Source: Burkholderiaceae bacterium
GTDB taxonomy: Bacteria; Pseudomonadota; Gammaproteobacteria; Burkholderiales; Burkholderiaceae
Reading direction: 5' to 3'
Assembly (NCBI GenBank): GCA_947448415.1
Contig: CANFMT010000006.1
Span: 1 to 64,000 of the forward strand
Length of the DNA: 64,000 bases
Part shown: positions 54,216 to 62,846 of the stretch, one piece after another
Position numbering within the stretch: the first letter of the stretch is position 1
Layout: the number at the start of each line of letters is the position of its first letter
Program-made: the position numbers and the translations under genes
The notes under the pieces: model-generated
Told to the model about the DNA's origin: nothing
The model's database searches: none
The model's input: the letters and a program-made list of their open reading frames with translations, nothing else

Positions 54216-54252
54216 ATTCAACCATTAATTTAATCATCCATTAAGGATAAAC

Positions 54253-55176
54253 ATGTCTGATATACCCAACCCAATTGGCTCTTTTGAGATTTTTGCTCCT
54301 AAAAAAATCAAATCTCCAAAAAAGAGTAAGCTGATTACCCTTCAAAAGCTCTCAAAAAAGGTTGCTAAAAAACTATTTGGCAAGAAATTTGCCACCAAGG
54401 CAAGAGCTGAACTCAGTTCTGCTAATACAGAATTAGTAACGCAAGTTTCAAAACCCAAAAAACCTGGCTTCAAAATTGTCTGGGCTAGCACACCTGGAGA
54501 GATCAAAGAGGCGCAAAGATTGCGCTACAAAGTCTTCGCAGAAGAAATGGGCGCTAACCTACCTAATAATTCGAATGGCTTAGATATTGATGAATTTGAC
54601 TCTTATTGTGACCACTTGTTAATTCGCGATGAAGAAAGCTTAAGAGTAGTTGGAACCTACCGCGTCTTACCGCCTCACAAAGCACAAGAAATCGGGCGTT
54701 TATATTCAGACTCTGAATTTGATCTATCTCGAATTGATCATTTACGTCCAAAGTTAGTTGAGTTAGGCAGATCTTGCGTACACCAAGATTACCGATCTGG
54801 CGCCGTGATTATGGCGCTATGGAGCGGCATAGCTCAATATATGCAGAAGAATGGTTATGAAATCATGCTGGGATGCGCCAGCATTCCAATGGCTGATGGG
54901 GGACACTTCGCAGCCAGCCTTTATAACTCACTAAACAACGATCAAATGGCGCCAACAGAATTTCATGCATTCCCACGCCTGCCTTTACCTTTAGAAAAAT
55001 TAAATGGCGGCTTAGAGGTGCAGCCTCCACCATTAATTAAGGGATACCTCAAGCTAGGGGCAAAAATTTGTAGCGCTCCTGCCTGGGATCCAGACTTTAA
55101 TACTGCCGACCTGCTAACTATGCTACGTCTGTCAGATACAAACCCACGTTACGCAAAGCATTTTCTCGGTTTATAA
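54253..55176 (+). CDS. olsB: OlsB-like N-acyltransferase (ornithine lipid synthesis)
   Basis: The protein (307 aa) has a Lys-rich N-terminal extension (1-75) and an OlsB/GNAT-like domain with blocks RLRYKVFAEEMGA, GLDIDEFDSYCDHLLIRD, VVGTYRVL, LVELGRSCVHQDYRSG and KGYLKLGAKICSAPAWD. OlsB transfers a 3-hydroxyacyl chain to ornithine. AAGGA precedes the ATG. The position behind plcP-agt-dgkA supports a phosphorus-free lipid programme. Confidence 0.85.
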   Translation: MSDIPNPIGSFEIFAPKKIKSPKKSKLITLQKLSKKVAKKLFGKKFATKARAELSSANTELVTQVSKPKKPGFKIVWASTPGEIKEAQRLRYKVFAEEMGANLPNNSNGLDIDEFDSYCDHLLIRDEESLRVVGTYRVLPPHKAQEIGRLYSDSEFDLSRIDHLRPKLVELGRSCVHQDYRSGAVIMALWSGIAQYMQKNGYEIMLGCASIPMADGGHFAASLYNSLNNDQMAPTEFHAFPRLPLPLEKLNGGLEVQPPPLIKGYLKLGAKICSAPAWDPDFNTADLLTMLRLSDTNPRYAKHFLGL

Positions 55177-55192
55177 CTACAGAATGTCTGAT

Positions 55193-55223
55193 ATCAAAAA
55201 GCCACCTTATGCGGTGGCTTTTT
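55193..55223. terminator. Bidirectional terminator between olsB and ppx
   Basis: The stem AAAAAGCCACC / GGTGGCTTTTT with a TTATGC loop serves both convergent transcripts. Confidence 0.9.
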
Positions 55224-55228
55224 AGTTC

Positions 55229-56791
55229 CTACTTAAAGCTTACTTGGTAAGAGCGACCTACTCTCTCCCACTCTGTCGCCTCTTTTAGTAGGCTAAATTC
55301 AGTCAATGGATGTTCGGCAGCCCAATCCTTGGGCAGGCTAACCAAATAGGATCCGTCATGCTCCGAAACCTTTACTTTAGGAAAGCTCACATCATTACGG
55401 CCTCGACAAAGTACTTGCGCAAGCCTTAAGCAAAAGAGCATACGCCAGTCTTCAAAGCTATGATTATTGGCCAACTTACCTAGCTTGCCGGTATGCCCAA
55501 TGAGTAATGCTGCGAGTCTTGCCTGATCATTCTTAGAAAAACCTGGCATATCAGCATTACCGGCAATATATGCAGAATGCTTGTGATAACCGTTATGAGA
55601 AATCGACAAACCAATTTCGTGTAAGTTAGCGGCCCACTGCAAGAGAGCCACATTATCAGCCCTGCTTTCAGATACAGGCTTAGGTAACTGCTGCAAAAAA
55701 TCTACGGCCAATTTACCAACTCTGGAAGCCTGCTCACGATCCACTGTATAGCGTTGCATAAATTGCTCCACTGTTACATAGCGCATGTCATGATGCTGCG
55801 ATCTACCTAACAAGTCATAGAGCACGCCACTACGCAATGCAGCATCGGTAACTTCCATCTCCTCTATACCCAATTCATCAAATGCAGCTAGCATGATGGC
55901 TAAACCACCAGGCCACACTGCCCTTCGGTCATCCTTCAGACCAATAAGCTCCACTTGACTAACGTGCTCATATTTCAGTAACTGCTTTTTAAGGTTCTTT
56001 AAGCCCTCGCGAGTAATCAGCCCACTAGAGCCATTGACGCGACCCATAGTCAAGCCATCGCCCAGGCCGTTTAAGTCATTATTTGTAATCAGTTCCGCTA
56101 AAGCCCTAGCGGTTCCAGATGAACCAATAACTTGATTCCAGCCACTTTTTAAATAGGCGCCAGAAATAACCTGTATTTCACGGCGTGCTGCTAACTCAGC
56201 CTCTTTAAATGCATACGCATCAATATTGCCCTTAGGGAAAAAACGCATGCTGTGAGATACACAGCCAATGTAAAGACTCTCCATTAACTTTGGCTCATAT
56301 CCTTTGCCAATAATAAATTCAGTTGAGCCGCCACCGATATCGACGACTAGTCTATTGCCCTGAACCGCTTGAACCTCGTGAGCTGCACCGATATAAATGA
56401 GACGCGCCTCTTCTACACCAGCAATCACCTCAATGGGAAAACCTAGAGCCTCCTCTGCGTCTTGTACAAATTGCCGAGAATTCTTGGCAACCCTCAATGT
56501 ATTGGTGGCAACAGCACGAACGTTTGCAGGATCAAATCCACGAATACGCTCGCCAAAACGCCTTATGGCTGTAAGACCTCTTTGATACGCATCATTACCA
56601 AGTAATTTATTCTCAGTAAGTCCGGCCGCCAAGCGCACTGTTTCACGCAAAGTATCGATGGGTCGTAACTGCGTTCCAGAGGGCGTATTCACGGCCTGCG
56701 CTACTAGCATACGAAAACTATTAGATCCCAAATCCACCGCAGCTACGAGCTCTTCGGAATTTGCTAAAGGATCTACGGGATAGCTGGCCAA
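55229..56791 (-). CDS. ppx: Exopolyphosphatase / Ppx-GppA phosphatase
   Basis: The protein has about 520 aa. The start was taken as the TTG at 56791, which has GGGG 6 bases upstream. A TTG at 56821 extends the frame by 10 codons, but it lacks a ribosome site and nearly coincides with the inferred transcript start. The Ppx/GppA core is complete: AAVDLGSNSFRMLVAQ, VAGLTENKL, VDIGGGSTEFIIGKG, and GSSGTARALAEL. The C-terminal HD-like helical domain (NLHEIGLSISHNGYHKHSAY) is present. It hydrolyses terminal phosphates of polyphosphate. Confidence 0.92.
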   Translation of the reverse strand: MASYPVDPLANSEELVAAVDLGSNSFRMLVAQAVNTPSGTQLRPIDTLRETVRLAAGLTENKLLGNDAYQRGLTAIRRFGERIRGFDPANVRAVATNTLRVAKNSRQFVQDAEEALGFPIEVIAGVEEARLIYIGAAHEVQAVQGNRLVVDIGGGSTEFIIGKGYEPKLMESLYIGCVSHSMRFFPKGNIDAYAFKEAELAARREIQVISGAYLKSGWNQVIGSSGTARALAELITNNDLNGLGDGLTMGRVNGSSGLITREGLKNLKKQLLKYEHVSQVELIGLKDDRRAVWPGGLAIMLAAFDELGIEEMEVTDAALRSGVLYDLLGRSQHHDMRYVTVEQFMQRYTVDREQASRVGKLAVDFLQQLPKPVSESRADNVALLQWAANLHEIGLSISHNGYHKHSAYIAGNADMPGFSKNDQARLAALLIGHTGKLGKLANNHSFEDWRMLFCLRLAQVLCRGRNDVSFPKVKVSEHDGSYLVSLPKDWAAEHPLTEFSLLKEATEWERVGRSYQVSFK

Positions 56792-56845
56792 AATTTTCCC
56801 CAAAATGGATTGCTGTATCAATTATGTCTATTTTATGTAAAAACC

Positions 56846-56863
56846 ATGACATATTGATGAAAT
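56846..56863 (-). promoter_or_regulatory. Pho-box-like site of ppx
   Basis: On the minus strand ATTTCAT-N4-ATGTCAT has half-sites 11 bp apart, with TAAAAT (56830-56835, five of six matches to the -10 consensus) exactly 10 bp downstream. A third weaker half-site TTTACAT continues the phase at 56835-56841. Confidence 0.8.
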
Positions 56864-56902
56864 CATCAGCAAGCCTTTGTGGCTGGGGTAATGCCGTGTA
56901 AT

Positions 56903-57133
56903 TTAGGCTGCCAAATTCTGTTCAGAGCTTGAGCAATCGCGATTACCAAAGCTACAAAGAATGCAGCAATCGCCAGATTTAGGCTTCAAAATGGCGGCAC
57001 AAGAACGGCAGCGGTAAAAGTGATTTGAGGCACCATGCTCGGTGTTGATCACTTCAGAAGCCTGGCAATAAGGGCAAGTGACGATAGATTGTTGATCAAG
57101 GGTGGATGTATTCACAGCGCAATCATGAAGCAT
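56903..57133 (-). CDS. GDCC-type zinc-ribbon small protein
   Basis: The protein (76 aa) has the pairs CPYCQAS (near 20) and CRSCAAILKPKSGDCCILCSFG, ending in a Cys cluster. This fits the small 'GDCCVxC' zinc-ribbon proteins of Proteobacteria, which have no known function. The start is uncertain (ATG at 57133 or GTG four codons in from the Asn). It lies between mgtC and ppx. Confidence 0.65.
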   Translation of the reverse strand: MLHDCAVNTSTLDQQSIVTCPYCQASEVINTEHGASNHFYRCRSCAAILKPKSGDCCILCSFGNRDCSSSEQNLAA

Positions 57134-57169
57134 GATTATTTCAGTATTGTGTCAAACAAACGTAACACC

Positions 57170-57886
57170 TTAATCTGTTGTGCTCGGACTCCAAAAAGCC
57201 TGAGTTACAAAGTCTTGATCGGCAATTTTTGCAATCAGTTGATCCATTTTGTCCCCATCTACAGCGGAAGCTGTTAATACCGCCTGTATCTCCACCTCAT
57301 CACTGCCAAACTGATGGACTTCAATATCTTGAGTCTGGTAGCCAGCATCCTCAAGCGTCTTGATGAATTGCTTTAATACATGCTTCTGAGCCTGCTTTGG
57401 AGTGATGATATAAACCGAGTTTGTTACCTCCACAGAGCCGGTATCGAGTGGTTGACGATTGATTAGACTAACGACTGGGCGTAATAATGTGTTTGCCGCA
57501 AGAATAAAGAAGGTGGCCAAGCAAGCTTCTAGAATGAGATCCGCGCCAGCGCAGGCGCCAACTGCACCGGAGGCCCAAAGCGTTGCAGCTGTATTAATAC
57601 CCCTAACATTGCCTTCCTCACGCATGATGACACCGGCCCCTAAAAAGCCAATGCCTGAAACTACATAAGCCATTACATGAACAGCGCCATCATGTCCCGT
57701 TAACCGGTTGGCAGCGTCAACAAAGATTGCAGCCCCCAAAGCAACCAAGATATTGGTTCTTAAACCTGCAGTTCGCTGTCGATATTGACGCTCTAAGCCA
57801 ATTAATCCACCTAAGATAAAAGCCGCACAAAGACTAATAGACGTATCGGCTAATGATCCAAAGTTAATGTTATTGATGAACTCCAT
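57170..57886 (-). CDS. mgtC: MgtC/SapB-family membrane protein with C-terminal domain
   Basis: The protein (238 aa) has the MgtC membrane core ([60 protein letters not shown]) and a soluble ACT-like C-terminal domain from about 145. MgtC proteins help bacteria grow at low magnesium and influence phosphate uptake in Salmonella. It lies 6 bp after phoA and is probably co-transcribed with it. Confidence 0.9.
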   Translation of the reverse strand: MEFINNINFGSLADTSISLCAAFILGGLIGLERQYRQRTAGLRTNILVALGAAIFVDAANRLTGHDGAVHVMAYVVSGIGFLGAGVIMREEGNVRGINTAATLWASGAVGACAGADLILEACLATFFILAANTLLRPVVSLINRQPLDTGSVEVTNSVYIITPKQAQKHVLKQFIKTLEDAGYQTQDIEVHQFGSDEVEIQAVLTASAVDGDKMDQLIAKIADQDFVTQAFWSPSTTD

Positions 57887-57892
57887 GGCGCC

Positions 57893-59638
57893 TTACTTGG
57901 ATCCTAGCCCCAATGACTCAACCATCACCTTAAAGACCTCGGTGTTATCCATAAACCCTTTAAATTTTTCTGAGCCCGGTCCCATTGCATTGAGCACACC
58001 ATCGTCTGCAGTATGAACACCAGTATCTTGATGTGATGGCAGATTGCCGCCAACATGAATAGCATCCTCTTGAAGCTGGACATACTTTGGATTAGCGACA
58101 TATTGACCGGCAGCATCCTTAACCGCAGGCACAAAAGTGCCATCAAGCTTGGGATGCAGGGTCTCGTAATGATCAGGATAGTTTCCGTAAAAGAACGCAA
58201 TCCGCTTAGATACATCAATCTGATTTGGGTATCCCTTGATATCGGCTTTAGGATAATTAGGGTAGCCAGCGTCAGCATAGATGCCTACTTTTTCACGTAA
58301 AGGACCCGGCTTATCGTCATGTACTACCCCACTAATTGATCCACTATGAGTGTGATCTGGCGTAACAATAATCAATGTATCGGGATGTGTTTTAGCAAAG
58401 TCTTTTGCGATTTGTACAGCATTGCTGAGCATGATCGTATCAAATGCTGCTCGCTCCCAATCTAGCGGATGATTGAACTTGTCAATCAGAGCGGCTTCTA
58501 CCATCAAGAAAAAGCCATTAGGATTTCTGGAGAGAACATTAATGGCCGACTGCGTCATCTCAGTTAGATCTGGTTGATTTGGATATTGCTCAACAGTATT
58601 CTTTTTGAGATAGAGACGATCTAATGATCCATCCATATTATCTGGATGAAAAACGCCAAATAGTTTTTTGGTATTTTTATTCTCAGATTCAGTAAGCAAT
58701 TCTTGTTTTGTAAAAGCCAACTGATAACCGCCTGACTTAAAGCCTTCTACTAAATTCTTTTCATCCTTCCGCTTTGATCCCTTGGCAGTCTGCGGATAGA
58801 AATAGGCAGAACCGCCTCCTAAAATAACCTCTGCACCGCTTGCAAGCAGTTGATCAGCAATATATTGTTTGTCAGCACGGCGCCTTGTATGTGAAACCAT
58901 GGCCCCTGGGGTTGCATCCTCTAACTCTGCATCAGAAACGATGCCTACAGCCATTTTGGTATTGCGCTTAATAAGCTCTGTAATCGTTTCCACTTTCGGG
59001 TGCGAAAGGTTATCGGTGGCGCGAGAAACATAAACGCCCATAGCATTAACAGCTGTTTTATGCCCAGTTGTATATGCACTCATGGAGTTGGCAGAATCCG
59101 TGATCAGAGAATCAGAGCCTGAAGTACCAATCATGGCGGTACTAGGCATATCGTCAAAAGCCAATCTACCTTGATACTTACCTTCTTTGATACCCTTGGA
59201 TAGAACCCTAGCGGTAGTGCGATTTGCAATGGTCATACCATCACCCACGAAGAGAATGATATTTTTTACGCGGCGGGGTCCACTACTGTAAACATCCCAA
59301 TTAACTTGCAGATTTTCTTGGTGCGTGCGAGCAGTGATTTGATATTTTCCAGACTTGGGGAGTTGAACATCTCGAAAAAGAATCGAGCTACCTTTGCCAT
59401 TCTCATTGGCGATAAAGTCAAGCTTAGAACCAATCACCTTCTTGATAGGTGCGCCATTTATCTCGATAACAACATCGTCTAAATTAATAACTGCATTGAA
59501 CTCAATTTTGATATCAAACTTAGATCCGGCCAAAATGGCAGCTTGATCAATAGGATATATCGCAGAAGCGTGAATTAAATTAGTAAAGAATCCCAGAAAT
59601 AATAGGGATACTATCTTGATAAATTTTGAAGCATTCAT
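57893..59638 (-). CDS. phoA: Alkaline phosphatase (PhoA type) with N-terminal beta domain
   Basis: The protein (581 aa) has a signal peptide (to IHASA, residue 26), an N-terminal domain of about 95 residues, and the phosphatase domain from about 124. Visible residues are the metal-binding VGDGMT (Asp133), the catalytic ITDSANSMSAYTTG (Ser182), DHTHSG and the late VHTADDG. It frees phosphate from organic esters in the periplasm. The gene leads an operon with mgtC, with a Pho-box upstream. Confidence 0.92.
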   Translation of the reverse strand: MNASKFIKIVSLLFLGFFTNLIHASAIYPIDQAAILAGSKFDIKIEFNAVINLDDVVIEINGAPIKKVIGSKLDFIANENGKGSSILFRDVQLPKSGKYQITARTHQENLQVNWDVYSSGPRRVKNIILFVGDGMTIANRTTARVLSKGIKEGKYQGRLAFDDMPSTAMIGTSGSDSLITDSANSMSAYTTGHKTAVNAMGVYVSRATDNLSHPKVETITELIKRNTKMAVGIVSDAELEDATPGAMVSHTRRRADKQYIADQLLASGAEVILGGGSAYFYPQTAKGSKRKDEKNLVEGFKSGGYQLAFTKQELLTESENKNTKKLFGVFHPDNMDGSLDRLYLKKNTVEQYPNQPDLTEMTQSAINVLSRNPNGFFLMVEAALIDKFNHPLDWERAAFDTIMLSNAVQIAKDFAKTHPDTLIIVTPDHTHSGSISGVVHDDKPGPLREKVGIYADAGYPNYPKADIKGYPNQIDVSKRIAFFYGNYPDHYETLHPKLDGTFVPAVKDAAGQYVANPKYVQLQEDAIHVGGNLPSHQDTGVHTADDGVLNAMGPGSEKFKGFMDNTEVFKVMVESLGLGSK

Positions 59639-59687
59639 GATGGGGGCGATGGATAAAATAGGTCAAACTCCACTATCCCCCACCAAG

Positions 59688-59705
59688 ATGACAATCTGAT
59701 GACGC
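59688..59705 (-). promoter_or_regulatory. Pho-box-like site of phoA
   Basis: On the minus strand GCGTCAT-N4-TTGTCAT has half-sites 11 bp apart. GATAGT (59672-59677, four of six matches to -10) lies exactly 10 bp downstream. It is 50 bp before the phoA start. Confidence 0.8.
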
Positions 59706-59717
59706 CAAATAGGCAAG

Positions 59718-61160
59718 CTATACAGCCGCTTTTTTCTTGGCAACCTTAAGTCTCCCGCTCTTGACCGCCTCTTGAAATAATTCAAAGTCTTGCTCATTTT
59801 GCTTGGCATATGACTTAGCAAATGAATACATCGAATCATTAAACTCTTGAGACTGCCCACAATACCCAGCAATCACTGCAGCATCGCCAGAACGTGCATG
59901 ACCAAGAGCAAGCGCCCAACCAAACAACTTTGCATAATCTGGGAAAGTCTGCAAGGTAACGCCGCCAGAGCCAACCGCAATACCACCCTTCATGTCGCGC
60001 AATTGACGCAAATAGAAACCTTGACTTCTATTAATGTCGAATTGAACTGCGCCGTAGTTTAAAAAGATATCTGGAGCACCTTGAAGTAAGCGTTGACCCG
60101 CTACAACTCGCCTTCCCATATCGCGATAGATTGATTCGCCCAGATATGGACTTAATACGGATCTTTGCGCTTCTTTATATTGCAAGAAGAGAGGGTCTTC
60201 TGCGCTATCACCTTCAAGGTATAACACCATGCAATTCGTACCCACACTGCCAATACCAACCACCTTTCTAGCGTAGTCTTTTAGTGAATAACGCTCAAAC
60301 AAAATTTGTCGATCCGCCAGTAATGTGCTGGAGTAATTTAACAAGGCCTTATCCACTAGGGTTTCTAAGGGTACGCCAAATGCATTTTTCTTGAAATGCT
60401 CGATCAACGGTGGTCTGTTGATAATTTTGCGATTCTTTCCAACCAAAGTTGTTAAGCTTTGTAGGATCTGTATATTGCCCTGGCCTTTAGTTTCCTTAAG
60501 ATAAGCGTCTAATTTTTTCTGATGCTCTTTACTAAAGTGTTTGCGAATATCTTTTTCGCCAATAAATTCCTGTGCCAAGTCAAGGTACGGCATCTTAGCG
60601 TATTGCTCAATACGCTTTTGATATTCACCAGTGATGTGATAGACCAGTCTTTTACCTAAAGCCTTATCACCGCCCATGCTATCAGATGCGATTAAAGCAC
60701 TAGCAACCAAGCGCTTAATGTCCCACTCCCAACTCCCCGGTAATGTCTCATCAAAATCATTAATACCAAACACCAATCGATGCTCAGCTGTGCCAAACAG
60801 CCCAAAGTTCGATACATGCATGTCACCACATAGCTGCACGGTAATATTGGTTGTAGGCTGATTAGCCAAATCTTGCGCCATGATGGCGGCTCCACCACGA
60901 TAAAACGCAAACGGGGATTGCAACATCCTTTTATATCGAATTGGTATTAAGGATTCAATACGTGTTTTAGCTTGTTCCTCAAGAATGGTAATTGGGTCGA
61001 TCCGATGCTTAGGAGGCCTATAGATACCCTGCTCTGCAATAGAAACAGTCTTCCGCAGGGCTTTGCCGTCAGCCATACGTTTTTTGATACTGGGGCGCGG
61101 GTCTTTAAATGACTCTACAGACCTTAGAGCCGCAAATTTTGGTTTATTTTGGGAAGACAT
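59718..61160 (-). CDS. DUF2252-family protein
   Basis: The protein (480 aa) has the DUF2252 blocks FYRGGAAIMAQDLA, LCGDMHVSNFGLFGTAEHRLVFGINDFDETLPGSWEWDIKRL, RVVAGQRLLQGAPDIFLNY and LGHARSGDAAVIAGYCG. The fold is kinase-like, but no function is established. It precedes phoA by 79 bp with a Pho-box between, so it is probably a separate unit. Confidence 0.85.
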   Translation of the reverse strand: MSSQNKPKFAALRSVESFKDPRPSIKKRMADGKALRKTVSIAEQGIYRPPKHRIDPITILEEQAKTRIESLIPIRYKRMLQSPFAFYRGGAAIMAQDLANQPTTNITVQLCGDMHVSNFGLFGTAEHRLVFGINDFDETLPGSWEWDIKRLVASALIASDSMGGDKALGKRLVYHITGEYQKRIEQYAKMPYLDLAQEFIGEKDIRKHFSKEHQKKLDAYLKETKGQGNIQILQSLTTLVGKNRKIINRPPLIEHFKKNAFGVPLETLVDKALLNYSSTLLADRQILFERYSLKDYARKVVGIGSVGTNCMVLYLEGDSAEDPLFLQYKEAQRSVLSPYLGESIYRDMGRRVVAGQRLLQGAPDIFLNYGAVQFDINRSQGFYLRQLRDMKGGIAVGSGGVTLQTFPDYAKLFGWALALGHARSGDAAVIAGYCGQSQEFNDSMYSFAKSYAKQNEQDFELFQEAVKSGRLKVAKKKAAV

Positions 61161-61223
61161 GGACTACCTGGGTAATGGGCTTACCCGTTAATTCTAATGC
61201 CTACGTCAAAATCTAGCTCCAAA

Positions 61224-61664
61224 CTAGGAATTAAGATAGTTCAACTTTGTCTGAATACTCGCTGGCAAGGTAGAGAACCATACGCTATCTTGCCCAACCG
61301 CTGGTAATACCTGACCGTATTCAATCATTTGCCCTGGAGCAATCTCAACTATATATGCCCAGATTTGATGGCTCGCAATCTTGCTAACGCTTTGAATCGC
61401 TATTTCGAGCTCAACTAATAATTGTTTTTTGGTTTGCTCGCTTCTACCAGCCCTAATTTGACCATTCAAAAAGATGTGGGGCTCATCAAGCAAAACTCCG
61501 CCGATAAAAAAATCATGTAAATCTAATTCCTTAAAGATCAGTTGAGCAAAGTAGGCTTCCGCACCAGTTACTTCCGCATGTATTTTAGTAATCGCCTTGG
61601 AAAGGGTAAATTTTTGATGCGTATTTAGTGATAAGCCTGCGTAATAAATGCTGTATGTCGCCAT
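61224..61664 (-). CDS. Tautomerase-superfamily protein, cis-CaaD-like, without Pro1
   Basis: The protein (146 aa) aligns without gaps over residues 1-116 with cis-3-chloroacrylic acid dehalogenase as I remember it. Numbering without the initiator Met, it keeps His28, Arg70, Arg73, Tyr103 and Glu114 (IRAGRSEQ, IWAYI, MIEYGQ). Residue 1 is Ala (GCG) instead of catalytic Pro. A GGAG site precedes the ATG. It follows arsC2 by 23 bp. A minority of tautomerase-superfamily members lack Pro1, and their activity is not obvious. Confidence 0.8.
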   Translation of the reverse strand: MATYSIYYAGLSLNTHQKFTLSKAITKIHAEVTGAEAYFAQLIFKELDLHDFFIGGVLLDEPHIFLNGQIRAGRSEQTKKQLLVELEIAIQSVSKIASHQIWAYIVEIAPGQMIEYGQVLPAVGQDSVWFSTLPASIQTKLNYLNS

Positions 61665-61687
61665 ATTCTGCTCCGAATGTAATAGCC

Positions 61688-62185
61688 TTATTTAGACCGA
61701 TGATGAATAGAATGCAGCTCATCCTTGATCTGTAGATGGTCTAATTTATCAATCGGAAGATCGATTAATAACTCAATACGATTGCGCAAACCCATTTCAA
61801 CTTTTCTAAAGGCATCCCAGACATCTTGCTCGCTACCGTTTACTGCTGCTGGGTCCATAAAACCCCAGTGCGCTGTAGTGGGATGACCAGGCCAATATGG
61901 GCACTCCTCACCTGCCGCAGAATCACACACGGTAATGATGAAATCCATGTGTGGTGCATCTGCCCTGCCATACTCATCCCAAGTTTTACTGCGAAGTAAT
62001 TCAAGCGGATAGCCCATTTCCCGAGCGAGCTTTAACGCTATGGGATGTACAAATTTTTCTGGCTCACAGCCTGCTGAATAGCCAACAAAGCGTCCGTGAC
62101 TAAGAGTCGTTGCAAGAGCTTCGCCAAGAATAGAACGCGCTGAGTTACCAGAGCAAAGAAAAAGAATGTTGTATGAGCGATTCAC
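61688..62185 (-). CDS. arsC: Second arsenate reductase-like LMW phosphatase
   Basis: The protein (165 aa) starts at a GTG. It shows Cys11-x5-Arg17 (FLCSGNSARS) and Cys87/Cys95 (TVCDSAAGEECPYWPG). It is a close paralogue of the arsC at 48097 and keeps its three key cysteines. It lies outside any ars operon, within the phosphate island. Confidence 0.88.
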   Translation of the reverse strand: MNRSYNILFLCSGNSARSILGEALATTLSHGRFVGYSAGCEPEKFVHPIALKLAREMGYPLELLRSKTWDEYGRADAPHMDFIITVCDSAAGEECPYWPGHPTTAHWGFMDPAAVNGSEQDVWDAFRKVEMGLRNRIELLIDLPIDKLDHLQIKDELHSIHHRSK

Positions 62186-62212
62186 AGTAAATTCATTTAT
62201 AAAGAATTGAGC

Positions 62213-62389
62213 TTAAATGATCTCGTCAAGACGCAAAGTGTACTTTCCATCCACCAGAAATTGATTGAGTTTTTGATCTTTGAAATGACTAACGTTATTT
62301 TTATTTTGTTTTATCTCTAACATCGTCTTTTCTTTAACCTCATTTCTAAAGACATCGGACAAATATTTATTAAGATTTGAATTCATCAT
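62213..62389 (-). CDS. Hypothetical 58-residue protein
   Basis: The frame from ATG 62389 to TAA 62213 gives a hydrophilic peptide, starting MMNSNLNKYLSDVFRNEVKE and ending YTLRLDEII. No family is recognised. The stop lies 27 bp before the second arsC, so the two may be co-transcribed. The ribosome site is weak, so support is limited. Confidence 0.4.
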   Translation of the reverse strand: MMNSNLNKYLSDVFRNEVKEKTMLEIKQNKNNVSHFKDQKLNQFLVDGKYTLRLDEII

Positions 62390-62462
62390 TATTTCGCTTT
62401 CAGATAGATTGCTTATTCGACTATCCTAGAGGGGATATATTGCAGTTTTATTAATTTTCAGG

Positions 62463-62490
62463 AAAAGAAAACCCAGTAGAAACTGGGTTT
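62463..62490 (-). terminator. Rho-independent terminator of the 32-residue small gene
   Basis: The stem AAACCCAGT/ACTGGGTTT with loop AGAA (62469-62490) is followed on the minus strand by a T-rich stretch. Confidence 0.75.
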
Positions 62491-62571
62491 AAAAGGATGA
62501 TGAAGCTTCATTATCTTGGCCAGATAATATCCGGCAATTCAATGTAACTCGAATTCGTGACATTCTGATGA

Positions 62572-62670
62572 CTAACTGCCCAGTCGATGATGCGCATAAC
62601 GATTTGCATAGCTCAACCTAGCTTCGCGCCATGCCTGCCAAACGCGTAAAATAATTTTCTTCATTTTCAT
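62572..62670 (-). CDS. 32-residue basic small protein with its own Pho-type promoter
   Basis: The frame from ATG 62670 encodes a short peptide starting MKMKKIILRVWQAWREARLS and ending YANRYAHHRLGS. A strong AAGGA lies 6 bases before the ATG. A longer in-frame ATG exists far upstream but lies 5' of the inferred transcript start. The peptide is amphipathic, with Trp and Arg alternating, and recalls DUF1127-like small proteins without a clear match. A Pho-box, a -10 and a terminator frame it as a single-gene transcript. Confidence 0.65.
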   Translation of the reverse strand: MKMKKIILRVWQAWREARLSYANRYAHHRLGS

Positions 62671-62758
62671 ATTGCATCCTTGTGGTGAAAGAATCATTTG
62701 GGCTTTTCTATTTTGTAGAGTCGCCGCCAAAACTTCATTCTCATTATTCAATACAGAA

Positions 62759-62787
62759 ATGACACGATGAAGGCATTTTTGTGACCA
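62759..62787 (-). promoter_or_regulatory. Pho-box-like site of the 32-residue small gene
   Basis: On the minus strand TGGTCAC, ATGCCTT and GTGTCAT follow one another in 11-bp phase. AATAAT (62743-62748, five of six matches to -10) lies exactly 10 bp after the last half-site. Confidence 0.7.
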
Positions 62788-62846
62788 ATCAAAGTTGCTG
62801 AGATACACTGGATCATCAATCAACGTTACCCAATAAGGAAATTCAT

